Of a stretch of 64,000 nt of DNA, positions 52,452 to 62,088 are shown piece after piece. A program made the position numbers and the translations under genes. The notes beneath the pieces are model-generated. The model was given only the letters and a program-made list of their open reading frames with translations, had not been told where the DNA came from and did not search any database. The DNA is taken from assembly GCF_900520355.1 (NCBI RefSeq), contig NZ_LS999521.1:558001-622000 (forward strand), in the 5' to 3' direction. Source of the DNA: Acinetobacter calcoaceticus (lineage in GTDB: Bacteria; Pseudomonadota; Gammaproteobacteria; Pseudomonadales; Moraxellaceae). The first letter of the stretch is position 1; each line of letters begins with the position of its first letter.

Positions 52452-54290
52452 TTAATAACGGAAAGTTACGCCAACAGAAGCTTGGCGACCTGTATTAACA
52501 TACCAGTCATTTGAAGGATACGTATTTAATACTTCACGATATTGAACATCGCCTACGTTTTGGATATTGGTAAATACTTTTACGTTAGGAATAATATTCC
52601 AATAAGCATTTAAGTCTACAGTTGCATAACCCTGTACTCGCATAGAATTTGCTGAGTCTGCATAAGATTTAGATCTTGCAATTAAAGAGGCACTAATTCC
52701 GTAAATTGCATTTTCTAAACCTGTACTTACAGTGATAGTCTGGCGAGGACGGTAAGCAATTTCTGTATTATCTTTTTCATTTTCTGTTTTTACGTAAGCA
52801 TATTCAGTGGACAAGAATAGATCATCCTGATGCCACTTTATTCCAGCTTCACCACCTGTAAAGTTTGCTTTGGCTATATTTGTATTAGTACCAGCATTGT
52901 AGGCTATAAGATCTTTAATTTTTGTATGATAAACAGAAAAATTAGTACTCACATTTGACGTAAGATCATAGTTCATCCCCATTTCATAAGAGGTACTTTC
53001 TTCTGGTGCTAAGTTCTCATTTCCTCCCCATTGTGAATAAAGTTCATTTAAGGTCGGAGCTCTGAAAGCACTACCGATATTTGCATATATGCTAGCATTC
53101 GGTAGGAAATGATAGCGAATAGCACCTTGGCCAACAGTATGGGTACCAAAGCGTTGATTGTCTTCTAAACGAACGCCAACTTGCGTATCAAAAAGATCAT
53201 TTTTGAGTTGATGCTGTAGATAATAACCTGTGCTATTTACACTTTTATCTGAATTTAGGATGGTATTACTTTTATAATTTGCATCGTTATAGGTGGCACC
53301 AACTAAAATATTTTGGTTCGGAGTGAATTTCCATTTCAGATTTAAATCACTCTCATTATTTTCAGTATTGTAATATGAGCCATAAGCAGGAACATTTTGT
53401 TTATCCCGAACATTTGCATAGTGTGCATTAATGATTAAATCAGGCAAAATATTATAAGCAACTTTTGTGTTGATAACTCGATTTTCAAATTGACGTTGTG
53501 CTGTATTGGTTATGTAGTCATTACTAAAAACATTCGTGCCTTTATTTTCACTAATTGAAGCAGAAGCATCTATTAAGTTTTCTTGGAAGAATCCTATTTT
53601 AGCGTGATAGCCTTTTTGATCATAACTGGCTTTTTCATTTTCTGGCTGGCTTTCAAAAATACGTGTTCCATCACTTTCTAAGCGTTGCCCGCCTACTTGT
53701 GCATAGAACCCTTGGTCAGTCACGAGATTGGTATTAACAATAGCCTTATAGGTATTATTTTCACCATAAATACCCGTTAACTCAGCACCTGTTTTCTCTG
53801 GTTTTTTAGAAATTAACTGGACGACACCACCAATAGCATCACTGCCATATTGAACTGATGCAGGTCCTTTTAGAATCTCAATTTGTTGAACATCTGTTGT
53901 ATCTAAAAATGCCGGATATAATGGGCCAAGCTCATTTTGACTATTTAAACGAGCACCATCTTTAAGAACTAATGTATGAACTGATTTAGTGCCACGAAGG
54001 GAAATTTCAGAAATCTGACCTAGACCACCGCTTTGTTTTATATAAACAGAAGGATCGCGTTGGATAATATCCGAAACATTTAATAATGGATTCTGCCCAA
54101 TTGTTTTTTCATCAATCACTGAAATACGTGCTGGAACTTCGCTCGCTTTTTCAGCACTTTTTGAAGCAGTCACTACAATTGGATCAAGCTGAGTTGCATT
54201 CGTTGTATCTTCAGCAAAAGTAATAGGTGAAAACCCCATCGCAATAGCGATAGCCCCTACCAGACGAGTAGGTTGAAAAGACTTAGACAT
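52452..54290 (-). CDS. btuB: TonB-dependent cobalamin receptor BtuB
   Basis: A 612-residue outer membrane receptor. The ATG at 54290 has GGAG 6 bases upstream; other in-frame ATGs at 54302 and 54344 are less supported. A signal peptide (cleaved near TFA-EDT) leads to the TonB box LDPIVVTASK (about 36-45). The plug shows DIIQRDPSVYIKQSGGLGQI (about 69-88) and QQIEILKGPASVQYGSDAIG. The barrel ends with Tyr after TFRY. A cobalamin riboswitch just upstream makes B12 the likely substrate. Confidence 0.9.
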   Translation of the reverse strand: MSKSFQPTRLVGAIAIAMGFSPITFAEDTTNATQLDPIVVTASKSAEKASEVPARISVIDEKTIGQNPLLNVSDIIQRDPSVYIKQSGGLGQISEISLRGTKSVHTLVLKDGARLNSQNELGPLYPAFLDTTDVQQIEILKGPASVQYGSDAIGGVVQLISKKPEKTGAELTGIYGENNTYKAIVNTNLVTDQGFYAQVGGQRLESDGTRIFESQPENEKASYDQKGYHAKIGFFQENLIDASASISENKGTNVFSNDYITNTAQRQFENRVINTKVAYNILPDLIINAHYANVRDKQNVPAYGSYYNTENNESDLNLKWKFTPNQNILVGATYNDANYKSNTILNSDKSVNSTGYYLQHQLKNDLFDTQVGVRLEDNQRFGTHTVGQGAIRYHFLPNASIYANIGSAFRAPTLNELYSQWGGNENLAPEESTSYEMGMNYDLTSNVSTNFSVYHTKIKDLIAYNAGTNTNIAKANFTGGEAGIKWHQDDLFLSTEYAYVKTENEKDNTEIAYRPRQTITVSTGLENAIYGISASLIARSKSYADSANSMRVQGYATVDLNAYWNIIPNVKVFTNIQNVGDVQYREVLNTYPSNDWYVNTGRQASVGVTFRY

Positions 54291-54341
54291 AACATGCTCC
54301 ATACATTCACCCCACGTGAATGATCGGGTAGATAGATGAAA

Positions 54342-54526
54342 CAAGTAGGTCTCCGGACTTCAGCGCCATATTTAATTTATGGACATATTCACCTTCCCAC
54401 AGAACTGCAGTGGTGTAAGTCAAAATTGACTTAAAAAATATGTTTTACATTGTTACCGTTGCGGGGGCAGTGCCGGACTTTCACCAGCTTCCCTAAAGCA
54501 TGAGTTGCTTACACTTGCTTCCAATT
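54342..54526 (-). promoter_or_regulatory. Cobalamin (B12) riboswitch
   Basis: Read on the minus strand, the region has the conserved core blocks: GGGAAGCTGGTGAAAGTCCG, then GGCACTGCCCCCGCAAC, CCACTGCAGTTCTGTGGGAAG and the 3' element AAGTCCGGAGACCTAC. These are the hallmark cobalamin aptamer sequences. It ends about 52 bases before the btuB start and would lower btuB and downstream adenosyltransferase expression when B12 is plentiful. Confidence 0.94.
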
Positions 54527-54532
54527 TGACGC

Positions 54533-54561
54533 AGTATAAAGTGGCAATTTATTTCATACAA
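54533..54561 (-). promoter_or_regulatory. Candidate promoter of the riboswitch-btuB transcript
   Basis: Minus-strand TTGTAT (-35) and TATACT (-10) with a 17-base spacer, directly upstream of the riboswitch 5' side. Confidence 0.6.
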
Positions 54562-54659
54562 TGTCATTTAGCCCAATTCCCAGAGAACTTTTACGCAAGG
54601 GACAAAAATTGCATTACAATGGCCCTTATTTTAAGAAATGGTTGTAGTTTAGGCAGATC

Positions 54660-55328
54660 ATGAGCCCTTCAAACCAGAAACGTACACGAGCGAAAATCTG
54701 TGGAATTACTCGCCCTCAAGATGTCCAGTCAGTAGTTGCGGCTGGAGCAGATGCAATTGGTTTTGTATTTTTTCCGCCAAGTCCAAGACATGTCACACTC
54801 GAGCAGGCACAAGAACTAGTTAAACTTATTCCTCCTTATGTACAACTTGTTGGTTTGTTTGTGAATGCAAGTGCTACTGAGATTCAGTCAGTACTTGATT
54901 GTGTTCCCCTAGATGTATTACAACTACATGGCGACGAAACTCCAGAACAATGTCAGGAGATAGCTCGCCATTGTAAACGTCGCTGGTATAAAGCGATTCA
55001 GGTTAAGCCTTACCTTGATGTTATTGCTGAAATTCAAAAATATCAGGCGGCTGGAGCCAGTGCTGTCTTGCTCGATGCGTGGCATCCTGAGCTTAAAGGG
55101 GGCACAGGACATCAGTTTGACTGGTCTAAATTCCCAAAACTTGATATTCCTTTAATCTTGGCAGGCGGTTTAACTCCTGACAATGTCATTGACGCTATTC
55201 ATACTACCGGTGCTTTTGCAGTAGATGTGAGCGGAGGCGTAGAGTCCGCAAAAGGTATAAAAGACCAACAACTCATTGAACGATTTATGCAAGGAGTCCA
55301 ACGTGGATCAGCAAAACAATGTGATTGA
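54660..55328 (+). CDS. trpF: Phosphoribosylanthranilate isomerase
   Basis: A 222-residue TIM-barrel enzyme of tryptophan synthesis. N-terminal [11 protein letters not shown] (about 12-22) holds the catalytic Cys, [10 protein letters not shown] (about 88-97) is the second conserved block, and [19 protein letters not shown] (about 137-155) holds catalytic Asp and the phosphate loop. [10 protein letters not shown] and VDVSGGVES complete the site. It overlaps trpB by 26 bases, so the two are translationally coupled. trpA lies 5 kb downstream, separated by unrelated genes. Confidence 0.95.
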   Translation: MSPSNQKRTRAKICGITRPQDVQSVVAAGADAIGFVFFPPSPRHVTLEQAQELVKLIPPYVQLVGLFVNASATEIQSVLDCVPLDVLQLHGDETPEQCQEIARHCKRRWYKAIQVKPYLDVIAEIQKYQAAGASAVLLDAWHPELKGGTGHQFDWSKFPKLDIPLILAGGLTPDNVIDAIHTTGAFAVDVSGGVESAKGIKDQQLIERFMQGVQRGSAKQCD

Positions 55329-56532
55329 CTATACACAGTATCCAGATGCTGCAGGGCATTTCGGTATCCATGGCGGACGTTTTGTGTCAGAAACTCTAAT
55401 GGCGGCATTAGAAGATTTAGAAAATCTCTATTCCCGCATGAAAAATGATGAACAGTTTCTGGCAGAATTCGACCGCGATCTCGCCTACTATGTAGGTCGT
55501 CCTAGTCCACTTTATTATGCTGAGCGATGGTCAAAAGAGTTAGGTGGTGCCCAAATTTATCTTAAACGTGAAGACTTGAATCATACAGGCTCACATAAGG
55601 TAAATAACACGATTGGTCAGGCATTATTGGCAAAGCTTTCTGGTAAAAAACGTATTATTGCCGAGACTGGTGCTGGGCAACATGGTGTGGCAACTGCAAC
55701 AATTGCAGCGCGTTTGGGTCTTGAATGTGTAGTCTACATGGGTGCTGAAGACGTTAAGCGTCAAGCCATGAACGTTTATCGTATGCGTTTATTGGGTGCA
55801 ACAGTTGTGCCTGTGCAAAGTGGCTCAAAAACGCTTAAAGATGCCATGAACGAAGCGATGCGCGACTGGGTAACCAATGTTGATAGTACTTACTATGTAA
55901 TTGGTACGGTGGCAGGTCCTCACCCATACCCACAACTTGTACGTGATTTCCAGTCAATTATTGGGCGTGAAGCACGTAAACAGATTTTGGAACAAGCTAG
56001 TCGCTTACCAGATGCATTGGTTGCTTGTGTGGGCGGTGGTTCAAATGCAATGGGCTTGTTCTATCCATTCTTAAACGATGCCAATGTAAAAATGTATGGT
56101 GTTGAAGCAGCTGGTTTGGGTATTGAAACTGGTAAACACTCTGCGCCGTTAAATGCAGGCCATGTTGGTGTGTTACACGGTAACCGTACTTACTTGATGA
56201 GTGACGAGCAAGGTCAGATTATCGAAACACACAGTATCTCTGCTGGGTTAGATTATCCGGGTGTTGGTCCTGAACACAGCTTCTTGAAAGATATGAAGCG
56301 TGTTGAGTATGTGCCGATTAATGATACAGAGGCTCTACAAGGCTTCCGTGATTTAACCAAAATCGAAGGAATTATTCCTGCTCTTGAAAGCTCACATGCC
56401 ATGGCTTATGTATCTAAGCTTGCACCGACTATGTCTAAAGATCAGATTATTATTGCGACCGTTTCAGGTCGTGGTGATAAAGATTTAATGACTGTTGCAC
56501 GCATTGATGGCGTAGAAATGGTTGAGATGTAA
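55303..56532 (+). CDS. trpB: Tryptophan synthase beta chain
   Basis: A 409-residue TrpB. The GTG at 55303 is chosen because AAGGAG lies 7-12 bases upstream and it gives [18 protein letters not shown], a normal length; a longer frame begins at 55276. The PLP lysine is in [17 protein letters not shown] (about 87-103), the phosphate loop is GGGSNAMG (near 237-244), and the catalytic Glu region is [16 protein letters not shown] (about 115-130). It condenses indole and serine, partnered by TrpA. The start lies inside trpF. Confidence 0.96.
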   Translation: MDQQNNVIDYTQYPDAAGHFGIHGGRFVSETLMAALEDLENLYSRMKNDEQFLAEFDRDLAYYVGRPSPLYYAERWSKELGGAQIYLKREDLNHTGSHKVNNTIGQALLAKLSGKKRIIAETGAGQHGVATATIAARLGLECVVYMGAEDVKRQAMNVYRMRLLGATVVPVQSGSKTLKDAMNEAMRDWVTNVDSTYYVIGTVAGPHPYPQLVRDFQSIIGREARKQILEQASRLPDALVACVGGGSNAMGLFYPFLNDANVKMYGVEAAGLGIETGKHSAPLNAGHVGVLHGNRTYLMSDEQGQIIETHSISAGLDYPGVGPEHSFLKDMKRVEYVPINDTEALQGFRDLTKIEGIIPALESSHAMAYVSKLAPTMSKDQIIIATVSGRGDKDLMTVARIDGVEMVEM

Positions 56533-56544
56533 GCGGGAATAAAA

Positions 56545-57057
56545 ATGCCAAGTCTGTTTATGGTAATGTTGGGTGGGCGTCATGCCCGCGCTAATACAGA
56601 AGTTCATGATGTTGTCATGGCTGTAGGAGATACTTTAGAAGAAGTTTATCCTCAACTTAAACAGGCTTGGTTTGGTGAGACTCAAGGATTACATATTGAT
56701 GCTTGGGCTAAGCTTTCGGGAGTGAAATCTCAAGAGCAAAATTATCAAATTCGTTTTACAGACGCTGCTCCACAACCAGATGACTTAAAATTATATTTAA
56801 TTAATCTGGGCGGATACAATGCTCATGAATTTGGTGAGCTCCATCGTTATGAGTTTGTCGTTGCACCTAATGCAGTCATTGCAAAACAACTGGGTAAACA
56901 ATTTATAGATCGGCAGTGGCAAAAAGCGCATACAGATCGAGTCATTGATATTGATGATTGCTTAGCAATAGATTGTGTAGCAGGGCGCTATATTCATTTA
57001 ATAAAAGGCGATTTTGCTGCAACAGTTTGGGAAAATACGTATTTGACCGTGGTATAG
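56545..57057 (+). CDS. DUF1543 domain protein
   Basis: A 170-residue cytosolic protein. The two halves each fit the DUF1543 pattern: MLGGRHARANTEVHDVVMAV (about 8-27) and INLGGYNAHEFGELHRYEFV (about 86-105). The gene follows trpB by 12 bases, so it is probably co-transcribed. No function is known for the domain. It may also begin a unit with the next DUF2804 gene. Confidence 0.8.
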   Translation: MPSLFMVMLGGRHARANTEVHDVVMAVGDTLEEVYPQLKQAWFGETQGLHIDAWAKLSGVKSQEQNYQIRFTDAAPQPDDLKLYLINLGGYNAHEFGELHRYEFVVAPNAVIAKQLGKQFIDRQWQKAHTDRVIDIDDCLAIDCVAGRYIHLIKGDFAATVWENTYLTVV

Positions 57058-57094
57058 GTCATTTGAAATCTAATATTCATATGGAAGTGGGTAA

Positions 57095-58090
57095 ATGGAT
57101 TTAATTCAAGAAAATGGACAGCCTCGTTATGGGCGTTTTGAATCTGTACCGTCAACCATTCATGTACAACATTATATTTATAAAACCCCTTATGGTAAGG
57201 TCTTAAAAGGCTGGCGTAAGCAATTAAAATATAAAAAATTTAAATTCTGCGGCATTCAACATAAACATTATAGTATTGGTCTGGCCATTGCGGATATTGG
57301 CTGGGTTGGGCACGGTTTTTTCTATATTTATGATCATGAAACCCAGCAGGTAATTGAATGGAATGCAATTCAGCCTTTGGGACATAAGACCAATCTAGAT
57401 GAACAGCCGCTTTTTAACCAAAGCTATTTTTCTAAATCGCCTTATCAATTTGATATTCAGCATGCCAATGGTGTGCGGTACATTCGAGTCACTAAATATG
57501 GTGAGATTCAACTGAGCGCTCGAATTTTTTGTGCTGGCACCGATATATTAAGTTTATGTACACCGACAGGAATTAATGGTTGGACCTATACTCAAAAGCA
57601 GACCACGCTGGGTGTAGAGGGGATGTTTATTAATAAACAAAACCAAATTGTACAATTTGATGAAAAGACTTTTGCATCTTTAGATGATACTTGCGGTTTT
57701 TTGCGTCCTGAAACAGCTTGGTTTTGGCTTTCATGTAATTTCTGGGATGAACAAGGCAGACGTATTGGTCTAAATTTAGCTTCTGGTGTTAATGAAAGCT
57801 TTGGTAACGAAAACTGTTTATGGATTAACGGGGTTTTATTTCCCCTGACAGATGTTCTATTTGAAAAAGTAAGTGATGAACGTTGGCAAATTAGTTCTCT
57901 AGATCAAAAGCTTAATCTACAAATCCATATTGGTTGGTGTAGATACGAAAATATTAACTTAAGAATGATTGGAAGCCAGTTCAATCAGTGGCAAGCTAAA
58001 ATTAGTGGCACGATTGAACATGAAATGAATGATGTCATCACTTGTAATGAGCAATACGGTTTACTAGAACAACATTATGCAAAGTGGTAA
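57095..58090 (+). CDS. DUF2804 domain protein
   Basis: A 331-residue protein that fits DUF2804: KQLKYKKFKFCGIQHKHYSI (about 43-62) and GINGWTYTQKQTTLGVEGMF (about 158-177). It is rich in aromatic residues and probably beta-rich, resembling lipocalin/hydroxyneurosporene synthase-like (CrtC) barrels. No signal peptide or membrane helix is evident. Function is unknown; it has a conserved HWxx-like aromatic core. It converges on the PF10118 hydrolase gene. Confidence 0.8.
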   Translation: MDLIQENGQPRYGRFESVPSTIHVQHYIYKTPYGKVLKGWRKQLKYKKFKFCGIQHKHYSIGLAIADIGWVGHGFFYIYDHETQQVIEWNAIQPLGHKTNLDEQPLFNQSYFSKSPYQFDIQHANGVRYIRVTKYGEIQLSARIFCAGTDILSLCTPTGINGWTYTQKQTTLGVEGMFINKQNQIVQFDEKTFASLDDTCGFLRPETAWFWLSCNFWDEQGRRIGLNLASGVNESFGNENCLWINGVLFPLTDVLFEKVSDERWQISSLDQKLNLQIHIGWCRYENINLRMIGSQFNQWQAKISGTIEHEMNDVITCNEQYGLLEQHYAKW

Positions 58091-58113
58091 CAAGCAGGTT
58101 ATAAACCTGCTTG
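58091..58113. terminator. Hairpin between convergent genes
   Basis: CAAGCAGGTT-ATA-AACCTGCTTG, 10 base pairs. It overlaps the last codons of the minus-strand gene. T-tracts are absent, so it may be a weak terminator. Confidence 0.5.
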
Positions 58114-59049
58114 CCAAAATGCTTCACCCGCCGCAATTGGATCATTTGTTTTCTCTAATGTTTCAATCCAAACAGGATATTGACGAATTACCGGATGCTG
58201 ACTTGGGTGGAAGTCTTTTTTAAACCAGTCCAAATATTGGGTTTTCATTGCAGTTAAAGTACCATTTTTACCAAAGAACCAGGGTAAACCCTTAAGGCTC
58301 ATCAAGAGTCTTTCTCTAGAACTAAAACCATCACATTTCAACATGACATTGGTGCGATAGAGCGTAAAACCAAACATCAATACTGTTGTAGCAACTAATA
58401 CAAAACGACGTGTTGACTCAGGCACTTCACCTACCTGCTTCATTACGTCAAATGCAACATCTCGATGCTCCATTTCTTCAATGGCATGCCATGCAAACAG
58501 TGCTCGAACATACGGATGTGCATTTTCCAATGTTTTTTTGTTGCTATAAAATGTCTCTGCCATTAAGGCTGTTAAATGTTCGGCAGCAGCAGTCATGGCA
58601 ATGTTGTATTGAGGTGAGCGTTTTTTCAGTTCAAAACGGAAAATCTTTTTCAGCGTGGCCGTGAACTGGTCAACTGGCATGCCTTGCTCTTTCATGATTT
58701 GATTCATTTTGTCATGAGCAATACCGTGCTGAGCTTCTTGTTTAATAAAGTCCACAACTCGCCTTTGTAGTTCTGGATCATCAATTTTGTCACGGAACAT
58801 ACGAACGCATTCGATAAAATAACGCTCTCCATCTGGAAAGGTTAAGCTGAGTGCATCAAACATACGAGTCAAAAAAGGATCATTATTAAACCAAAAGCGA
58901 GGTGCTTCGTTTAAATGAAAATCTAAATCTTTACGAACCACTGGTTCGACCTGATAAGCAACATGTGCGTTCATATTTTTATTTCTCGCATCTAACATGT
59001 TCACTAGTATGTCGCGACTGGTCGGCTTTGTTTTGACAGTTATTGCCAA
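58099..59049 (-). CDS. Metal-dependent hydrolase-like protein (PF10118)
   Basis: A 316-residue predicted di-metal helical protein. Two Glu/His-type motifs are visible: FIKQEAQHGIAHDKMN (about 102-117) and AIEEMEHRDVAFDVM (about 190-204), which resemble ferritin-like diiron sites. One hydrophobic segment FVLVATTVLMFGFTLY (about 216-231) suggests membrane association. It is divergent from an AraC regulator with 46 bases between starts, a pairing that suggests induction by that regulator. Substrate unknown; members occur near lipid and alkane genes. Confidence 0.8.
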   Translation of the reverse strand: MAITVKTKPTSRDILVNMLDARNKNMNAHVAYQVEPVVRKDLDFHLNEAPRFWFNNDPFLTRMFDALSLTFPDGERYFIECVRMFRDKIDDPELQRRVVDFIKQEAQHGIAHDKMNQIMKEQGMPVDQFTATLKKIFRFELKKRSPQYNIAMTAAAEHLTALMAETFYSNKKTLENAHPYVRALFAWHAIEEMEHRDVAFDVMKQVGEVPESTRRFVLVATTVLMFGFTLYRTNVMLKCDGFSSRERLLMSLKGLPWFFGKNGTLTAMKTQYLDWFKKDFHPSQHPVIRQYPVWIETLEKTNDPIAAGEAFWQAGL

Positions 59050-59095
59050 TTTTTATACAGTTTGCGACAAGATGGCATTAGAAAAAGGATGAGCC

Positions 59096-60145
59096 ATGCA
59101 GGATTTCACTATTTCAAATGGTTATTTTTACCTTTGGAATACGTATTTAAAAGAAAAGGGGATGGATTGGCGGTTATTAAACTTAACTGAAGCACAAGCT
59201 CGCCAAGTTCAAAATATCTTATCTGCTTCTATCGATGCTCAATCATCTTTAACTTTTTTTCTTGAGCTTTTAGAGCTGACCGAATCTCGACTACAAGTTT
59301 CCAATTTAGCTTTGGAAATGGCGACCTGTATTACACCTGCCAATTTTGGTGTGTTGGGTTATATGGCATCCCGAAGTGATAGCCTTGCGCAGGTGCTCGA
59401 ATATGTCATGAAGTTTCATCGTCTGGTGATTGATGGTGAACAAGTTGTGCCTATGCAAGTTGAACAAGACGCTTCTAAAATTCGTTTATATTGGCCGTTG
59501 GTTGATGACAGTAACATCATACTTTGTGAATTGACCTTAGCGGCTATGGTACAGCTTGCCAAACAAATTGCGCCATTACATGATTTTCTTTTGCAACAAG
59601 TTGAGTTCGTGCACCGCGCACGTGGCCCATTAGTGCACTATCAGCGTTTCTTCCAATGCAAATTATCATTTGAAAAACCCTACTATGCATTAACTTTTGC
59701 AAGTGAGGGGCTAAGTATTCGTCCACAAGATGCAGACCCGACTTTAATGCAACTTTTGGTAAAACAGGCAGAAGAGGCGTTAGCTCAGCGTAAAATACAT
59801 ACAGATTTAGCTCAGCAAATCCATTGGATCGTACATGAATATTTTAAGCAAAGGCAGCAAGCCCCTAAAATAGAAGATATTGCCATCGAGTTGAATATTT
59901 CAGTGCGAAGCTTGCAGCGTCAGCTACAGTCATTAAACACTTCATTTAAATTAATTTTAGATGCAGAGCGCATGAGACGTTGTGAAATATTACTCAACCA
60001 AAATGCAAGCCTAACTTTAATTGCTGAACAATTGGGATATTCGGACCAGTCGGCACTTGCACGGGCCCATAAAAATTTGACAGGACAAACCTTACTCACA
60101 AGAAAAAGACAATTACAGCTAACCCATAAAAATGCAGTGAAATAG
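59096..60145 (+). CDS. AraC family regulator with arabinose-binding-like N-terminal domain
   Basis: A 349-residue regulator. The N-terminal part (about 20-205) fits the PF12625 sensor domain, with TPANFGVLGYMASRSDSLAQ (about 79-98). The C-terminal double HTH (about 240-340) has IEDIAIELNISVRSLQRQL (about 258-276) and LGYSDQSALARAHKNLTGQT. Such regulators control lipid or alkane-type genes in Acinetobacter and Pseudomonas. The divergent PF10118 gene is the probable target. Confidence 0.88.
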   Translation: MQDFTISNGYFYLWNTYLKEKGMDWRLLNLTEAQARQVQNILSASIDAQSSLTFFLELLELTESRLQVSNLALEMATCITPANFGVLGYMASRSDSLAQVLEYVMKFHRLVIDGEQVVPMQVEQDASKIRLYWPLVDDSNIILCELTLAAMVQLAKQIAPLHDFLLQQVEFVHRARGPLVHYQRFFQCKLSFEKPYYALTFASEGLSIRPQDADPTLMQLLVKQAEEALAQRKIHTDLAQQIHWIVHEYFKQRQQAPKIEDIAIELNISVRSLQRQLQSLNTSFKLILDAERMRRCEILLNQNASLTLIAEQLGYSDQSALARAHKNLTGQTLLTRKRQLQLTHKNAVK

Positions 60146-60254
60146 TCTTTTTATGGCGGTTTTCTATTTAGATGACGATCTAATAATGATTCGAAAATAG
60201 GAAGCTTTGATCATTGAGAAAAGTTTCAAAATATTGATAAATGTACGCCATGGG

Positions 60255-60271
60255 TTGTATGAATCATACAA
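60255..60271. promoter_or_regulatory. Perfect palindrome, candidate operator upstream of trpA
   Basis: TTGTATGA-A-TCATACAA: 8-base arms around one central base, 121 bases before the trpA start and 109 after the AraC gene end. It resembles a binding site for a dimeric repressor. Confidence 0.6.
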
Positions 60272-60391
60272 TCGAATATCGCCATAACGTTAGAGCTGTT
60301 CAATGGACAAAAAATAGCGTTAAAATGCGATGTTCTTGTATTTCTACAAACAACTCCTCAATTTTAAATAATTCAAGGAAAGCACAACCCT

Positions 60392-61195
60392 ATGTCACGT
60401 CTTGCCACCCGTTTTGAAAAGCTTAAGTCCCAACAACGTAAAGCGCTTGTATCTTATGTTATGGCGGGTGATCCACAACCGCAAGTAACAGTTCCGTTAC
60501 TGCATAAAATGGTTGCGGCAGGAGTAGATGTCATTGAGCTTGGTTTACCATTTTCAGATCCAATGGCTGATGGTCCGGTAATTGCGCTTGCCGCTGAACG
60601 TGCACTTGCAGCAGGGACTAACACATTAGATGCTCTTAATATGGTAAAGGAGTTCCGTGAACAGGATCAGGATACACCTGTTGTTTTAATGGGTTATTTA
60701 AATCCGGTTGAAGTGATTGGTTATGAGAAATTTATTTCTCACGCGAAACAGTGTGGTGTAGATGGCCTATTGCTGGTGGATTTACCGCCCGAAGAGTCAA
60801 AAGAGTTTGGTGCTGTGTTGAAGCAACATGACATGGATCAAATCTTCTTGCTCGCGCCAACTTCTACAGACCAACGCATTCAACATGTGGCAAATCAGGC
60901 AAGTGGATTTATCTACTATGTTTCACTCAAGGGTGTAACGGGAGCCGCAACACTAGATACGGCAGAAGCTGCTGCACGTATTCAGAAAATCAAAAATGCC
61001 ACTGATATTCCAGTTGGTGTTGGTTTTGGTATTAGTGATGCCGCTTCAGCAAAAGCAATGGGTAGTGTTGCTGATGCTGTGATTGTGGGTAGTGCTTTCG
61101 TTAAAAATTTTGCAACGTTGGCAGCGGATGACGCTGTTGAACAGACGGTGAATAAAGTCAAGGAGCTTCGAGCAGCGCTCGATGAGTTAGTATGA
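60392..61195 (+). CDS. trpA: Tryptophan synthase alpha chain
   Basis: A 267-residue TIM-barrel enzyme that splits indole-3-glycerol phosphate. Catalytic Glu in VDVIELGLPFSDPMADGPV (about 46-64; both Glu and Asp visible), MGYLNPVEVIGYEKF (near 107-121), YVSLKGVTGA (about 180-189) and phosphate loop GVGFGIS are all present. The stop overlaps the accD start (ATGA), so the genes are coupled. It is separate from trpF-trpB by about 4 kb. Confidence 0.96.
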   Translation: MSRLATRFEKLKSQQRKALVSYVMAGDPQPQVTVPLLHKMVAAGVDVIELGLPFSDPMADGPVIALAAERALAAGTNTLDALNMVKEFREQDQDTPVVLMGYLNPVEVIGYEKFISHAKQCGVDGLLLVDLPPEESKEFGAVLKQHDMDQIFLLAPTSTDQRIQHVANQASGFIYYVSLKGVTGAATLDTAEAAARIQKIKNATDIPVGVGFGISDAASAKAMGSVADAVIVGSAFVKNFATLAADDAVEQTVNKVKELRAALDELV

Positions 61196-62088
61196 ATCAA
61201 GAAGTGAAATCAGGGAAAGTTCTTAACCCTGCGACCCCATGGACACAACGTCCGGTTCCAGGTATTGAAGTCGCAAATGAGCAACAAATTCTCAAAGCAA
61301 CATTTACTGAGCCAACGATTGAATGCCCTGAATGTCATGCTCTCGTGACACGTACAGCAATCTCTTTTAATGCGTATGTTTGCCCGCAGTGTGATGAACA
61401 CTTACGAATGAAAGCTCGTGATCGTTTGAACTGGTTCTTCGACAATGTAGTAGCAGAATTAGGACAAGAGTTTAGCGCGAAAGACCCGTTAAAGTTTGTC
61501 GACACCAAGCCATATCCAGATCGTATGCGTGAAGCACAAAGCAAAACTGGTGAAACAGAAGCTTTAATTGCAATGCAAGGCAATTTAAATGGCGTTGATT
61601 TGATTGCATGTGCTTTTGAGTTCGACTTTATGGGCGGCTCTATGGGTACTGTAGTGGGCGACCGTTTTGTTCAGGCTGCCGAACTTGCTATTGCAAAACG
61701 TCAACCATTAGTCTGTTTCGCAGCTTCTGGTGGCGCACGTATGCAAGAAGGCATGTTGTCACTTATGCAAATGGCGCGTACTTCAGCGGCGATCCAAAGA
61801 TTAAAAGATGCAGGCTTACCTTATATCGTGGTGTTAACACATCCGGTGTATGGTGGTGTAACAGCTTCTTTAGCAATGTTGGGTGATATTCATATTGCTG
61901 AACCTAAAGCCATGATCGGCTTTGCGGGTAAACGTGTAATTGAACAAACTGTACGTGAAACATTGGAAGAACCATTCCAACGTGCAGAATATTTGCTTGA
62001 TCATGGTGTAATCGATCAGATTGTTCATCGTCATGCTTTACGTGATACTGTATCTCGACTTGTATCGAAATTGATGAACTTACCTTGA
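61192..62088 (+). CDS. accD: Acetyl-CoA carboxylase carboxyltransferase subunit beta
   Basis: A 298-residue AccD. The zinc ribbon CPECHALVTRTAISFNAYVC begins at about residue 43 and continues with PQC. The carboxyltransferase domain has GGSMGTVVGDRF (about 144-155), ASGGARMQEG (about 178-187) and GVTASLAMLGD (about 222-232). It works with AccA to carboxylate acetyl-CoA in fatty acid synthesis. It overlaps trpA by 4 bases and folC by 4 bases, giving a chain of coupled starts. Confidence 0.96.
   Translation: MNQEVKSGKVLNPATPWTQRPVPGIEVANEQQILKATFTEPTIECPECHALVTRTAISFNAYVCPQCDEHLRMKARDRLNWFFDNVVAELGQEFSAKDPLKFVDTKPYPDRMREAQSKTGETEALIAMQGNLNGVDLIACAFEFDFMGGSMGTVVGDRFVQAAELAIAKRQPLVCFAASGGARMQEGMLSLMQMARTSAAIQRLKDAGLPYIVVLTHPVYGGVTASLAMLGDIHIAEPKAMIGFAGKRVIEQTVRETLEEPFQRAEYLLDHGVIDQIVHRHALRDTVSRLVSKLMNLP

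Noticed and set aside
52452-54344. Upstream start at 54344 for btuB
   Set aside because: It would place the coding region in the riboswitch 3' end, and the ATG at 54290 has a clear GGAG site and a proper signal peptide.
60166-60185. TTAGAT/ATCTAA hairpin as terminator of the AraC gene
   Set aside because: The stem is only six base pairs, AT-rich and lacks a T-tract.
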